A stretch of DNA of 14,685 bases, from NCBI GenBank assembly GCA_964387935.1, contig CAYLZN010000122.1:1-14685 (forward strand). The letters run 5' to 3'. Source of the stretch: CAYLZN01 sp964387935 (lineage in GTDB: Bacteria > Acidobacteriota > Vicinamibacteria > Vicinamibacterales > JAFNAJ01). Below, piece after piece: positions 1 to 5,668 of this stretch. The translations under genes were made by a program, and so were the position numbers. Positions within the stretch are counted from its first letter, which is position 1; every line of letters begins with the position of its first letter. The notes beneath the pieces were generated by a model. It made no database searches. It was not told the DNA's origin and worked only from the letters and a program-made list of their open reading frames with translations.

Positions 1-117
1 GTAACGCGCGAGGGCCAACGTCCGCGGCGCGCCGCCGTCGAGATCGAGCCGCCGCAGGGCGCCGCTGGCGAAGAAACCGATGGAGCGGCCCGAAAGCGGC
101 CGCGCGGTCGCCGGCGC
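1..117 (-). pseudogene. PD40/TolB-type propeller fragment (kinase-PD40 family remnant)
   Basis: Read on the minus strand, the first ~115 bases encode GRSIGFFASGALRRLDLDGG followed by APRTLALARY. This is the classic propeller-blade sequence of acidobacterial Ser/Thr kinase-PD40 proteins, usually found as 'FWSPDGRSIGFFA.GKLKRIDV.GG'. Upstream in this frame the expected WSPD is missing (RPLSGRS instead of RPFWSPDGRS), and only 36 nt separate it from the end of vapC, so no complete N-terminal part can exist here. The reading frame stays open to the window edge, so the C-terminal side may continue outside. I see a blade; that it derives from a kinase-PD40 gene is inferred from the other such remnants at 1327-1856, 4475-4737 and 9100-9485, all on the same strand. 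Confidence 0.6.
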
Positions 118-151
118 CGATGGCGGAGACGGAGTCCCCCTGGTCGCTTCG

Positions 152-565
152 TCACAGGAGTTCGAATCTCCTGTTCCGTGCCCACCGGTAGGCGCTGAAG
201 TCGGTGTCGAACGTGAGGATTCGAGCCTCCTGGTGAATCTCGGCGCAGCGAATCAGGCAGGCGTCGGCGAATGAGATGGGTCGATCCGCGTACTTCCTCA
301 GCAGCGCCTCGATGTTCGTCCAGTGCGCCTCGGCGGAGATCGCGACGGTGTACACGCCCCGTCGTCCGAGCGCGATGACTTCGGCCGGACCCGCAGGATG
401 CACCTTCCGCATCAGGAAACAGGCCTCGGCAATGACCGCCTCGCAGCAGCGCAACGGCGGCGCGCACCCGGCGAACAGCTCACGCGCTCGCGCGTGGTTG
501 GCGTCGTTTGCGGAGAGCAGGGCCACGAGCGGCCCGGTATCCAGCAGAATTCCGGCGCGGTTCAC
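152..565 (-). CDS. vapC: VapC-family PIN-domain toxin (putative ribonuclease)
   Basis: A 137-residue PIN-domain protein, the usual VapC size. PIN toxins are Mg-dependent RNases held inactive by a cognate antitoxin. Acidic positions expected for the active site are visible: D9 in LLDTGPLVALL, E47 in VIAEACFLM, D101 in SFADACL, and D120/D122 in TFDTDF. I chose the GTG start at 565 because the protein then begins directly before the LLDTG strand and overlaps the antitoxin stop as GTGA (565-562), a typical translationally coupled vapBC arrangement. A longer open frame upstream to 817 only shadows the antitoxin gene. All key residues are present and no frameshift is seen, so this looks functional. 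The RNA target cannot be told from sequence. Confidence 0.9.
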   Translation of the reverse strand: MNRAGILLDTGPLVALLSANDANHARARELFAGCAPPLRCCEAVIAEACFLMRKVHPAGPAEVIALGRRGVYTVAISAEAHWTNIEALLRKYADRPISFADACLIRCAEIHQEARILTFDTDFSAYRWARNRRFELL

Positions 566-801
566 TCGCCGAAGCCCTCGAGGTGCTTCTTGTGGCTCGA
601 CAGATCTCGCGGACCTCTTGCGAAGCGCCCGACACTCCTCCCGGCAAGATGGAGGGCACTTCGGCGCCGCCGCTCCTCCGCCGCCACCAGTTGCAGCCCG
701 CGCCGGACGAGCTCCGATTCGGTCTGTCCGGTCGACTGTTTCAATGCTTCGAGGGCCGTTCGTGCGTCTTCGCCGAGTCGGGCGTGAATGTAGGCCTTCA
801 T
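562..801 (-). CDS. vapB: Ribbon-helix-helix antitoxin paired with the VapC
   Basis: A 79-residue protein starting MKAYIHARLGEDARTALEAL. The N-terminal 45 residues fit a ribbon-helix-helix (CopG/Arc-type) DNA-binding fold: a short beta strand (KAYIHARL), helix 1 (EDARTALEALKQS), a turn with G-Q-T-E, then helix 2 (SELVRRGLQLVAAEE). The basic, flexible C-terminal part, ending in HLEGFGE, would be the toxin-binding tail that blocks the PIN active site. The ATG at 801 is preferred to the ATG at 831, because the extra ten residues come from the operator region. A TACATT hexamer (808-813 read on the minus strand) lies 6 nt upstream, and no Shine-Dalgarno is seen, which fits leaderless translation. 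The stop overlaps the vapC start by 4 nt. Autoregulation through the palindrome at 811-838 is expected. Confidence 0.85.
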   Translation of the reverse strand: MKAYIHARLGEDARTALEALKQSTGQTESELVRRGLQLVAAEERRRRSALHLAGRSVGRFARGPRDLSSHKKHLEGFGE

Positions 802-810
802 GCCCAGAAT

Positions 811-838
811 GTAGCACAAATTAGCGCACATGTGCTAC
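811..838 (-). promoter_or_regulatory. Probable vapB operator/promoter palindrome
   Basis: A perfect 8-bp inverted repeat, GTAGCACA (811-818) and TGTGCTAC (831-838), flanks a 12-nt centre; the self-complementary decamer GCACATGTGC (826-835) sits on its outer arm. On the minus strand the inner arm overlaps a TACATT -10-like hexamer, 6 nt before the vapB ATG at 801. Ribbon-helix-helix antitoxins typically bind such repeats over their own promoter. Binding itself is inference; the repeats are seen directly. Confidence 0.55.
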
Positions 839-954
839 GTGCTGTCACCGCCGGCCTCCGAGTCGGCCGGCTGGCGATCGAGCCAGGCCACGACCGCGGC
901 CTCGGGAGAGTTGCGCATCAAGGCCGACAGCACGTTCGTGTCGAGGAGGATCAC
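835..954 (-). pseudogene. fitB: Truncated FitB-like PIN toxin (39 codons)
   Basis: The GTG at 954 overlaps the fitA stop as GTGA and opens VILLDTNVLSALMRNSPEAA followed by VVAWLDRQPADS, the canonical start of FitB-type PIN toxins, including the first catalytic aspartate (D5). After about 32 residues similarity stops and the frame closes at TAG (837-835). FitB proteins are normally about 140 residues, so roughly three quarters is missing, including the other active-site acids. The truncation point lies a few bases before the vapB operator of the neighbouring module, so arrival of that module, or a deletion that brought it next door, probably removed the rest. The fragment should have no nuclease activity. 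Confidence 0.85.
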
Positions 955-1199
955 GAATCGAGTTCCGCCGCCCGCGCGGCAACCCCGCGGCATTCCGGCA
1001 AGTCGTCGCTCAACCCCGCGCGCCGAAATCGCTGCGCGATTCGGGTGCCGAGCTTCTGACGACCGGCGGGCCGTTCCCTGACGGCCGTGCGCAGGATGTG
1101 CCTGACCTCGTCCTCCATGCTCCGGGCGTGCCGCTTCGCCCGCTGCTTCAACTTCTCAGCAACGTCGTCCTCCAGGTGCCGCACCACGAACTGTGCCAC
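951..1199 (-). CDS. fitA: FitA-like ribbon-helix-helix antitoxin, now lacking its full toxin
   Basis: An 82-residue protein starting (GTG) MAQFVVRHLEDDVAEKLKQR with ARRHA-type spacing and then SMEDEVRHILRTAV. This is the standard FitA pattern: beta strand FVVRHL, helix DDVAEKLKQRAKRH, turn RSM, helix EDEVRHILRTAV. FitA binds DNA as an antitoxin dimer and neutralises FitB. The GTG start is supported by a strong GGGAGGA ribosome-binding site (1205-1211 on the plus strand, read in reverse) about 5 nt upstream. Residues 45-82 form the expected variable tail. The gene is intact, but its partner is only a 39-codon stub, so it is an orphan antitoxin that might still repress its promoter or neutralise a FitB elsewhere in the genome. 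Confidence 0.85.
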   Translation of the reverse strand: MAQFVVRHLEDDVAEKLKQRAKRHARSMEDEVRHILRTAVRERPAGRQKLGTRIAQRFRRAGLSDDLPECRGVAARAAELDS

Positions 1200-1218
1200 A
1201 GGCGTCCTCCCGCCAGTG

Positions 1219-1235
1219 GTGATATCACGATATCG
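1219..1235 (-). promoter_or_regulatory. Probable fitA operator (two adjoining palindromes)
   Basis: GTGATATCAC (1219-1228) and CGATATCG (1228-1235) are both perfect palindromes and share one base, giving two GATATC units 8 bp apart. They lie 20-36 nt upstream of the fitA GTG start, just beyond its GGGAGGA ribosome-binding site. Placement and symmetry fit an autoregulatory operator for a ribbon-helix-helix antitoxin; the binding is inferred. Confidence 0.5.
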
Positions 1236-1326
1236 CAGCCACGAATTCGGAGAGTGTGGGCCGTCCGTGACTGAGGCGTGTCCGCGCGGAACGAATCGCC
1301 GCCTAGGGGGAGACTCCTGAGTGGGC

Positions 1327-1856
1327 CTACCTGGTTGACACCGGGACGCGGGCTCGCAGTTCGTCGAACCAGTGCTGGACCACGACGAGGCGGGGGCGTT
1401 CCGCCGCGACGTTCTTCGGGCGACCGACGAACAGGAACCGCCGTCCGGGGCGACGTCGTAGGCCGCGCCGGCCCCATCGGGACATCTCGAATCGCGCGAC
1501 CACCGCGGGTGCTGCCGCTTTCGGACGCATCACCCAGCCCATGGCGAGGGCCGTGACCACCGCTCCCGCGGCGATCGCAAGCCCCACACGCAGCCACTGA
1601 GCGCGGAGGCTCACCGGTGGTGGTGTCGCGGCCGCCGCGCTCATCGGCGCCGCGCTCCCCGGCATCGCCTCGCTGATGGCAATCGGACCACGTCCCTCGA
1701 CTGTGCTCGGGACGCCCTGAGTGAGAGTCGAAGGGCGCGCGACGATGGCCGACAGGTCGTCACCCTCGACGAGTTCCATGACGAGCGCGCGCGATAGACC
1801 TCGCCCATCCCGCCTTCGCCGACCCGTTCGAGGACTCGGTAGGGACCGATGGTCAT
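1327..1856 (-). pseudogene. Ser/Thr protein kinase-PD40 pseudogene with multiple internal deletions
   Basis: Colinear islands of an acidobacterial membrane Ser/Thr kinase survive. They are: the N-terminal ATP-binding loop MTIGPYRVLERVGEGGMGEV then YRAR (1856-1785); the hinge ALVMELVEGDDLSAIVAR in another frame (1788-1735); a short activation-segment-like PSTLTQGVPSTVEG; the post-kinase linker; a transmembrane segment VGLAIAAGAVVTALAMGWVM (about 1587-1528); the first residues of the propeller (VVARFEMS); and the C-terminal tail VVQHWFDELRARVPV. A full gene would be about 850-900 residues; here about 530 bp remain. The catalytic HRDLKPxN and DFG segments and practically all propeller blades are gone. 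AYDVAPDG near 1470 sits in a different frame from the following FLFVGRPK, so there is at least one further frameshift. No active kinase can be made. Confidence 0.85.
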
Positions 1857-1893
1857 GCCGATCATGGAGCGAGTCCCTCAAAGTCGGCTGAGC

Positions 1894-1925
1894 CCGTCGC
1901 CTCTCGACGAGGCTCGAGGCGACGG
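1894..1925. repeat. Perfect 10-bp inverted repeat in the kinase-relic leader
   Basis: CCGTCGCCTC (1894-1903) and GAGGCGACGG (1916-1925) are exact reverse complements separated by 12 nt. The hairpin lies between the TATAAT at 1990-1995 and the start codon of the kinase pseudogene, so it would be in the 5' untranslated leader of that transcript. It has no T-run on either strand, so it is not a standard intrinsic terminator. Possible roles are an attenuator-like or RNA-stability structure in the ancestral gene, or a spread palindromic element; neither is shown. Confidence 0.5.
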
Positions 1926-1989
1926 TGAGCTGGCCGAACGGTCGAAGGGACCGAGGCGGGTGCCGGGTGTAAGAGCCAACGGTGAGCCG

Positions 1990-1995
1990 ATTATA
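1990..1995 (-). promoter_or_regulatory. Consensus -10 hexamer upstream of the kinase relic
   Basis: The minus strand reads TATAAT exactly, about 135 nt upstream of the kinase pseudogene start. No good TTGACA-like -35 is found at 16-18 nt. A matching TATAAT followed by CGG/CGA lies upstream of the second kinase relic (4732-4737), so the two relics probably kept related promoters. Confidence 0.4.
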
Positions 1996-2087
1996 TGGGC
2001 AAGACGGGCTCGGAGGGGGTGATCGCGCCCGGCGGCGAACCGGTCCAGGCCGAATGCGGAGTGCGGGAAGGCTGCAGACGCGGCACC

Positions 2088-2675
2088 TCACCCAGAGGCT
2101 CTGGCGTGAATCAGCGCCCAGCGGGTGCGAACGTCCCAGTCTGGAATCTCTGCCGACAGCCGTCCGATCTCGTACTCGATTGCCTCCAGGTCGAGAAGTT
2201 CGCGTGATCGGACGAGCACGCTCGCCGCGTCATCGATGTCGCGGTCGCGCGTCGCGAGCGCCTTGAACACGACGAAGTCGTCCGCCGAAAGCGCCCGAAC
2301 GCTCGCGTCTCTCACCGGCGCTGTCACCGAACGGGCAAGGGCTGCGGCGCCATAGCGCGGGCTCCTCGGGCGCACCAGGTCGAGGACGTTGAGGCCGGTG
2401 TCCTCGTCGCCGCCGAACAGCGCGAGACGGCTGATCGACAGGCCGCCGAACGTGACGGCCTCGAAGCTGATTGAGCTGCGAACACCGCTCGCCTCGAGCG
2501 CGAGCCTGGCCGCGTCAGCCGTCACATCGAGGACGGCCAGATCGACGTCGTGCGTCTCGCGCGGCTCGCCGTAGGCGGCCAGCAACAGCCCGCCAAACAG
2601 CGCATGAAGGTGACCGGCCCGGTCGAGCGCGTCAGCGACCCGGAGCGCGGTCGCGATGGGATCGTTCAGATTCAC
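2088..2675 (-). CDS. Nucleotidyltransferase-fold protein (AbiEii/MNT-like), module 1
   Basis: A 195-residue protein of the minimal nucleotidyltransferase type. It shows the diagnostic core: GG at 28-29 in LFGGLLLAAYGEPRE, then D43/D45 in THDVDLAV, a third acidic residue likely D99 in NVLDLV, and a C-terminal helical part with ADDFVVFKALATRDRDIDDA (131-150). That last pattern (K, then R-D-x-D-x-D-D) is typical of AbiEii-like and related toxin or adenylyltransferase families. Such proteins transfer nucleotides to RNA or protein and often act in toxin-antitoxin pairs. GTG at 2675 is chosen because DPIATALRVADAL is the usual N-terminus of the family and nothing upstream in the frame is conserved; the frame itself runs to 2765. 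It overlaps the small upstream ORF by 44 nt, implying coupled expression. The substrate is unknown. Confidence 0.75.
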   Translation of the reverse strand: MNLNDPIATALRVADALDRAGHLHALFGGLLLAAYGEPRETHDVDLAVLDVTADAARLALEASGVRSSISFEAVTFGGLSISRLALFGGDEDTGLNVLDLVRPRSPRYGAAALARSVTAPVRDASVRALSADDFVVFKALATRDRDIDDAASVLVRSRELLDLEAIEYEIGRLSAEIPDWDVRTRWALIHARASG

Positions 2676-2799
2676 GGCGACGGTCCGAGAGGAGATGCTT
2701 GCGCACGGCCTGCATGTCGACAGTGGCCTGACGCAGCAGAAGAACTCGCCGGTCAGCCTCGGCAAGCCGGCGCGCCAGTTCTTCCATGCTGATCTTCAC
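2632..2799 (-). CDS. Small coiled-coil-like protein overlapping the nucleotidyltransferase (candidate partner)
   Basis: A 55-codon frame opens at GTG 2799 (VKISMEELARRLAEADRRVL) and closes at TGA 2634-2632, inside the nucleotidyltransferase gene in another frame. Residues 4-38 are predicted helical, with a heptad-like spacing of leucines and valines and alternating charges (EELARRLAEADRRVLLLRQ), as in a short coiled coil. The tail is strongly basic (SDRRRESERSHRDR). On the minus strand TATGAT lies 6 nt before the GTG, which would give a leaderless message; an internal ATG at 2787 is the alternative start. I do not recognise a named family. Its position, first in a two-gene overlap with a toxin-like enzyme, suggests an antitoxin or adaptor; that role is inference. 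Confidence 0.5.
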   Translation of the reverse strand: MKISMEELARRLAEADRRVLLLRQATVDMQAVRKHLLSDRRRESERSHRDRAPGR

Positions 2800-2805
2800 G
2801 GAGGG

Positions 2806-2811
2806 ATCATA
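2806..2811 (-). promoter_or_regulatory. -10-like hexamer of nucleotidyltransferase module 1
   Basis: The minus strand reads TATGAT, followed by 6 nt and the GTG at 2799. This is close enough that transcription would start at or very near the start codon. No convincing -35 is visible. Confidence 0.4.
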
Positions 2812-2920
2812 CCTCCTCGCCGGTCCGACAATCGGCGTGCGGCCTGCGGCGCACGGTGCGCGGCCACGGTGAAAACCCCCAGGGACCGGTCATTCCGGAC
2901 TGTTACTCCCAGTGATGAGA

Positions 2921-4462
2921 TTACGGGCGCGCCAGCGGCGCGCGGATCGCCTTGCCCGGCAGCCGATCGGTGCGCAACGCGCCATCCTCGACCAGCACCT
3001 GGCCGTTGACCAGCACGTACTGGAAACCGACCGACGCCTGTGCGGGTCGCTCGAAGCTCGATCGGTCGGACACCGATTCCGGATCGAAGACCACGAGATC
3101 CGCGTCCATGCCCGGTTGGATTCTGCCCTTGCGGCGCATCTGCGGTACCGCATCCTCGAGGACGCGCGCGGGATACAGGCTGGCCTTGGCGATGGCCTCG
3201 GGCCAGCTGATCGCCTGGCGCTCGCGCGCATAGATTCGCAGGAAACGGGCAAAGGTGCCCGCGCTGCGCGGGTGCGACTGCGCGGCGCCCGGCAGCGGCC
3301 AGGTGTCGTCGGCAACCGGCTTCCCGTCGAGGGACCAGTTGCCGCCATCGGAGGCAATGATGCCCCCAGGGAACAGGATGGAGCGATCCAGGAAGCGCTG
3401 GTGGTCCGGACGATGCTCGACATCGAGGAAGTGCACGATGATGCCGGTGCCCGGCGCCTTCGCCTGCAGATCATCGAAGCGCTGCCGGTCGAGCGGCTGG
3501 CCGTTGAGGGTGAACGCCGAGTACTCGATGCCGCCCATGCGCGCGCGCCAGTTGTCGCCCCGGAACATCGCCGCGCCGATGCCGGTGGCGCCCGCGCCGT
3601 AAGGGTAGGCCTCGACCGTCAGCGTGACGCCGGTGGACTGGGCCTTTGCAATCATGTCGGCGATGGCATCGACGTCGGTCATGCTCATCGAGTTCAGGTG
3701 GCACACGTGCATGCGCGCCCGGGTGGCGGCGGCAACCGCGACCATCTCCTGGAAGCCCTCGAAGGAGCTGTCCGGCTCGATGCCACTCAGGAAGCGCGCG
3801 TGCGTGAAGGTCGGCACACCGCGCGCGGCGGCCAGGGCATTCACCGCGTGGTACTCCTTGCGCCCGGCCTTCGGTGCATAGCCCAGCAGGAAGCCGATCC
3901 CGAGTCCGCCCTCGTCCAGCCCCTGAGAGACCCGCCGCAGGATGTCCGCCAGTTGCTCGTCGTCAGCCAGGGTGTCCTGCCAGCGGCGATCCGAGAAGCG
4001 GCTGAAGAACCAGTCGAGGCTCGGCGCCGGTTCGTTCCTGGTCATCGCCGCGATGCGGGCATGCGCCCAGCCCGCGGCGGTGCCGTAGTTGATCGGCCGG
4101 CCTTCGCGTTCGCGCTCCGCATAGAACGCCGCCACCGGCAGCACGCCGCCCTCGAGCTCCAGGGACGTCGTGACGCCATCGAGCGCCTGGATTCGCCCGG
4201 CCAGCATGCTCTGTCCGTGCCCGTGCAGGTCAACGAAGCCCGGCGCCACGATGCGCCCGGCCACGTCCAGGGTGCGCGTTCCCTGCAGGGGGGTCTCAGA
4301 GACCGTCTCGATGCGTCCGTGGCGAATGCCGACATGGCGAATGGCATCGAGCCCGGTTTCGGGGTCGATCACCCGCCCGTTGTTCAGCGCGAGGTCGTAG
4401 TCCTGCGCCCATGTCGCCGGCGCGGACACCAGGGCCGCGAGCACAACCAGCGCCAGTTTCAT
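2921..4462 (-). CDS. Exported amidohydrolase, D-aminoacylase / N-acyl-D-glutamate deacylase type
   Basis: A 513-residue metal-dependent amidohydrolase. Such enzymes remove N-acyl groups from D-amino acids, here probably in the periplasm, perhaps in peptidoglycan-derived or D-amino-acid recycling. Residues 1-19 form a signal peptide (MKLALVVLAALVSAPATWA). The N-terminal small beta domain is followed by the metal motif GFVDLHGHGQ (H80, H82), then GVTTSLELEGG (E104 is near where D-aminoacylase has its metal-bridging Cys), H221 in FTHARF, H252/H255 in MHVCHLNS, and D372 in ASDGGNW. The tail has GRIQPGMDADLVVFDP, the usual C-terminal strand. I start at ATG 4462 because AGGTGG lies about 6 nt upstream; an in-frame GTG at 4474 would add four residues. 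All ligands are present, so it looks active. The stop of a kinase relic is 12 nt upstream. Confidence 0.88.
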   Translation of the reverse strand: MKLALVVLAALVSAPATWAQDYDLALNNGRVIDPETGLDAIRHVGIRHGRIETVSETPLQGTRTLDVAGRIVAPGFVDLHGHGQSMLAGRIQALDGVTTSLELEGGVLPVAAFYAEREREGRPINYGTAAGWAHARIAAMTRNEPAPSLDWFFSRFSDRRWQDTLADDEQLADILRRVSQGLDEGGLGIGFLLGYAPKAGRKEYHAVNALAAARGVPTFTHARFLSGIEPDSSFEGFQEMVAVAAATRARMHVCHLNSMSMTDVDAIADMIAKAQSTGVTLTVEAYPYGAGATGIGAAMFRGDNWRARMGGIEYSAFTLNGQPLDRQRFDDLQAKAPGTGIIVHFLDVEHRPDHQRFLDRSILFPGGIIASDGGNWSLDGKPVADDTWPLPGAAQSHPRSAGTFARFLRIYARERQAISWPEAIAKASLYPARVLEDAVPQMRRKGRIQPGMDADLVVFDPESVSDRSSFERPAQASVGFQYVLVNGQVLVEDGALRTDRLPGKAIRAPLARP

Positions 4463-4591
4463 CGCCGCTGCCACCTACTTCTCTCCAGCGAGGCGCCGCA
4501 GTTCTTCAGTCCAGTTGACCACGAGGTTGAGCCGCTGGCGCGGGCCGCCGGGCTCGGTGGCGCGCTGGACCATGAGGAACCGCTGCCCGTC

Positions 4592-4652
4592 GCGGGAGAC
4601 GTCGTTCGACTCCCGCTCACGGCGCCCCGAGCAAGGCCGAGGGGCGCCGTGA
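4592..4652. repeat. Two back-to-back perfect inverted repeats at the kinase deletion junction
   Basis: The first hairpin has arms GCGGGAG (4592-4598) and CTCCCGC (4610-4616) with an 11-nt loop. It is followed without a gap by TCACGGCGCCCC (4617-4628) and GGGGCGCCGTGA (4641-4652), a perfect 12-bp repeat with a 12-nt loop. The pair covers exactly the junction between the surviving kinase islands; the outer arm at 4641-4652 reuses kinase codons for V-T-A. No T-run follows on either strand. The structure could be an exonuclease barrier, a REP-like element, or a by-product of the deletion; sequence alone does not decide. Confidence 0.65.
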
Positions 4653-4731
4653 CGGCTGCCGCCTTTTCCAGTCCATAGATCGCGGCGATGTTCGGGTGGG
4701 GGCCTATCGAATTTCCAATCACAGGCGTTCG

Positions 4732-4737
4732 ATTATA
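4732..4737 (-). promoter_or_regulatory. Consensus -10 hexamer of the second kinase relic
   Basis: The minus strand reads GCG-TATAAT-CGAACG. The same TATAATCG octamer is present upstream of the first kinase relic (1988-1995). With the kinase body deleted, this promoter now faces the amidohydrolase gene about 270 nt downstream. No -35 match is evident. Confidence 0.45.
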
Positions 4738-4743
4738 CGCGGG

Positions 4744-5647
4744 CAGCGTCCCGAGTCGGACGAGCGGTTCAACGGGCATTTCGTCCCGCGCGAGCGCCAG
4801 GGTCTGCCGATTGCCGCCATGAGTGAGCGCCAGCGCCAGGCTGCCTTCGCGCTGCTGCGGACCGGCCTGAGCGAATCGGGGTACCGGAAAGCCGAGGGGG
4901 TCCGAGTGCTCGAGGGCGTGTTGCGCGAGATCGAGCGCAGCGCCCGGCGCGATCCCGAGCAGTACTACTTCACCATCTTCGGCGAGCCAGGGGCGCCCGC
5001 GTGGGGCTGGCGCTACGAGGGTCATCACCTCGCGCAGAACTGGACCATCGTCGACGGCAAGGCCACGGCAACCACGCCGGCGTTCATCGGGACGAGCCCC
5101 GCCGAGGTCAGGGCCGGTCCGCACCAGGGGCTGCGCGTGCTGCCTGCCGAGGAGGACCTCGCGCGCGCTGGTGGCGTCGCTCACGGCAGCCCAGCGCGCG
5201 TAGGCGGTGACGAGCGAGACGGCACCGCCCGACATCCTCACCGGCAACGCGCGCCGCGCGGCCATCATCGACCACACGGGGCTCGCCGCCGACGCGATGA
5301 CGAGCGCGCAACGCACACTCCTGATGCAGCTCATCGAGGAGCATGCGTCGATGCAGGCACCCGGTCTCGCCGACCAGCGGCTCGCCAGGGTACGCGCCGA
5401 GGCCGCGGTCGACCTGCGCCTCGCGTGGGCGGGGCCGACGGTGAAGGCCCCGGGCAACGGGCACTACGACCGCGTCCAGGGCCGGACGTTCCTGATCGAG
5501 TACGACAACTCGCAGAACGACGCGAACCACCAGCACGTGGTCTGGCGCGACTTCCAGGGCGACTTCGGTGCCGACCTGCTCGCCGAGCACTACGCGCAGG
5601 CCCCGCGCGATCACGGCCACGGGCACGCGCCAGCGGCTGGGCGCTGA
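4744..5647 (+). pseudogene. DUF3500-family gene, 5'-truncated with frameshift and stop
   Basis: Two adjoining frames together encode most of a DUF3500 protein (family of unknown function, usually 330-400 residues). Frame one gives SDERFNGHFVPRERQGLP, a GLSESGYRKA stretch, EQYYFTIFGEPGAPAWGWRY with EGHHLAQNWTIVDGKATAT, and AEVRAGPHQGLRVLPAEEDL. After about 5170 the homology moves to another frame (LVASLTAAQRA), meets TAG at 5201-5203, and resumes with APPDILTGNARRA and then FLIEYDNSQNDANHQHVVWR to the normal end (DFGADLLAEHYA). The shift fits loss of 2 nt in a GCGCGCGC run. The N-terminal ~70 residues, with any export signal, are absent because the second kinase relic begins there. So there are at least three independent lesions. 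Confidence 0.85.
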
Positions 5648-5668
5648 GCACCGTGCCGATGGGGGCCG

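Larger units (their letters stand above)
4475..4737 (-). pseudogene. Second Ser/Thr kinase-PD40 relic (promoter, N-lobe scrap and C-terminal tail)
   Basis: From right to left on the minus strand: TATAAT (4737-4732), then HPNIAAIYGLEKAA (4698-4657), the conserved stretch before the kinase hinge, then V-T-A codons, then a deletion junction. After it comes a C-terminal island in a different frame, ESNDVSRDGQRFLMVQRA and LNLVVNWTEELRRLAGEK, ending at TAG 4477-4475. The last part is the standard tail of acidobacterial kinase-PD40 proteins ('NVVLNWFEELK'). Practically the whole catalytic domain, membrane anchor and propeller are gone, leaving about 260 of an expected 2.6 kb. The junction is occupied by two adjoining hairpins (4592-4652). 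The amidohydrolase gene starts just after the relic, so it may use the relic's promoter. Confidence 0.85.

Noticed and set aside
154..190. tRNA-like 3' end: ACAGGAG-TTCGAAT-CTCCTGT hairpin looking like a T-arm, followed by CCGTGCCCACC
   Set aside because: It encodes the last residues of VapC (N-R-R-F-E-L-L-stop on the minus strand), the acceptor stem has no 5' partner upstream, and the stem is 7 bp instead of 5.
1200..1326. Possible extra gene between fitA and the kinase relic
   Set aside because: Apart from the fitA operator and ribosome site I see no frame with family resemblance.
2912..4678. 588-codon open frame on the plus strand
   Set aside because: It is antisense to the amidohydrolase gene and kinase relic, shows no recognisable domain, and is expected from codon-position GC bias.
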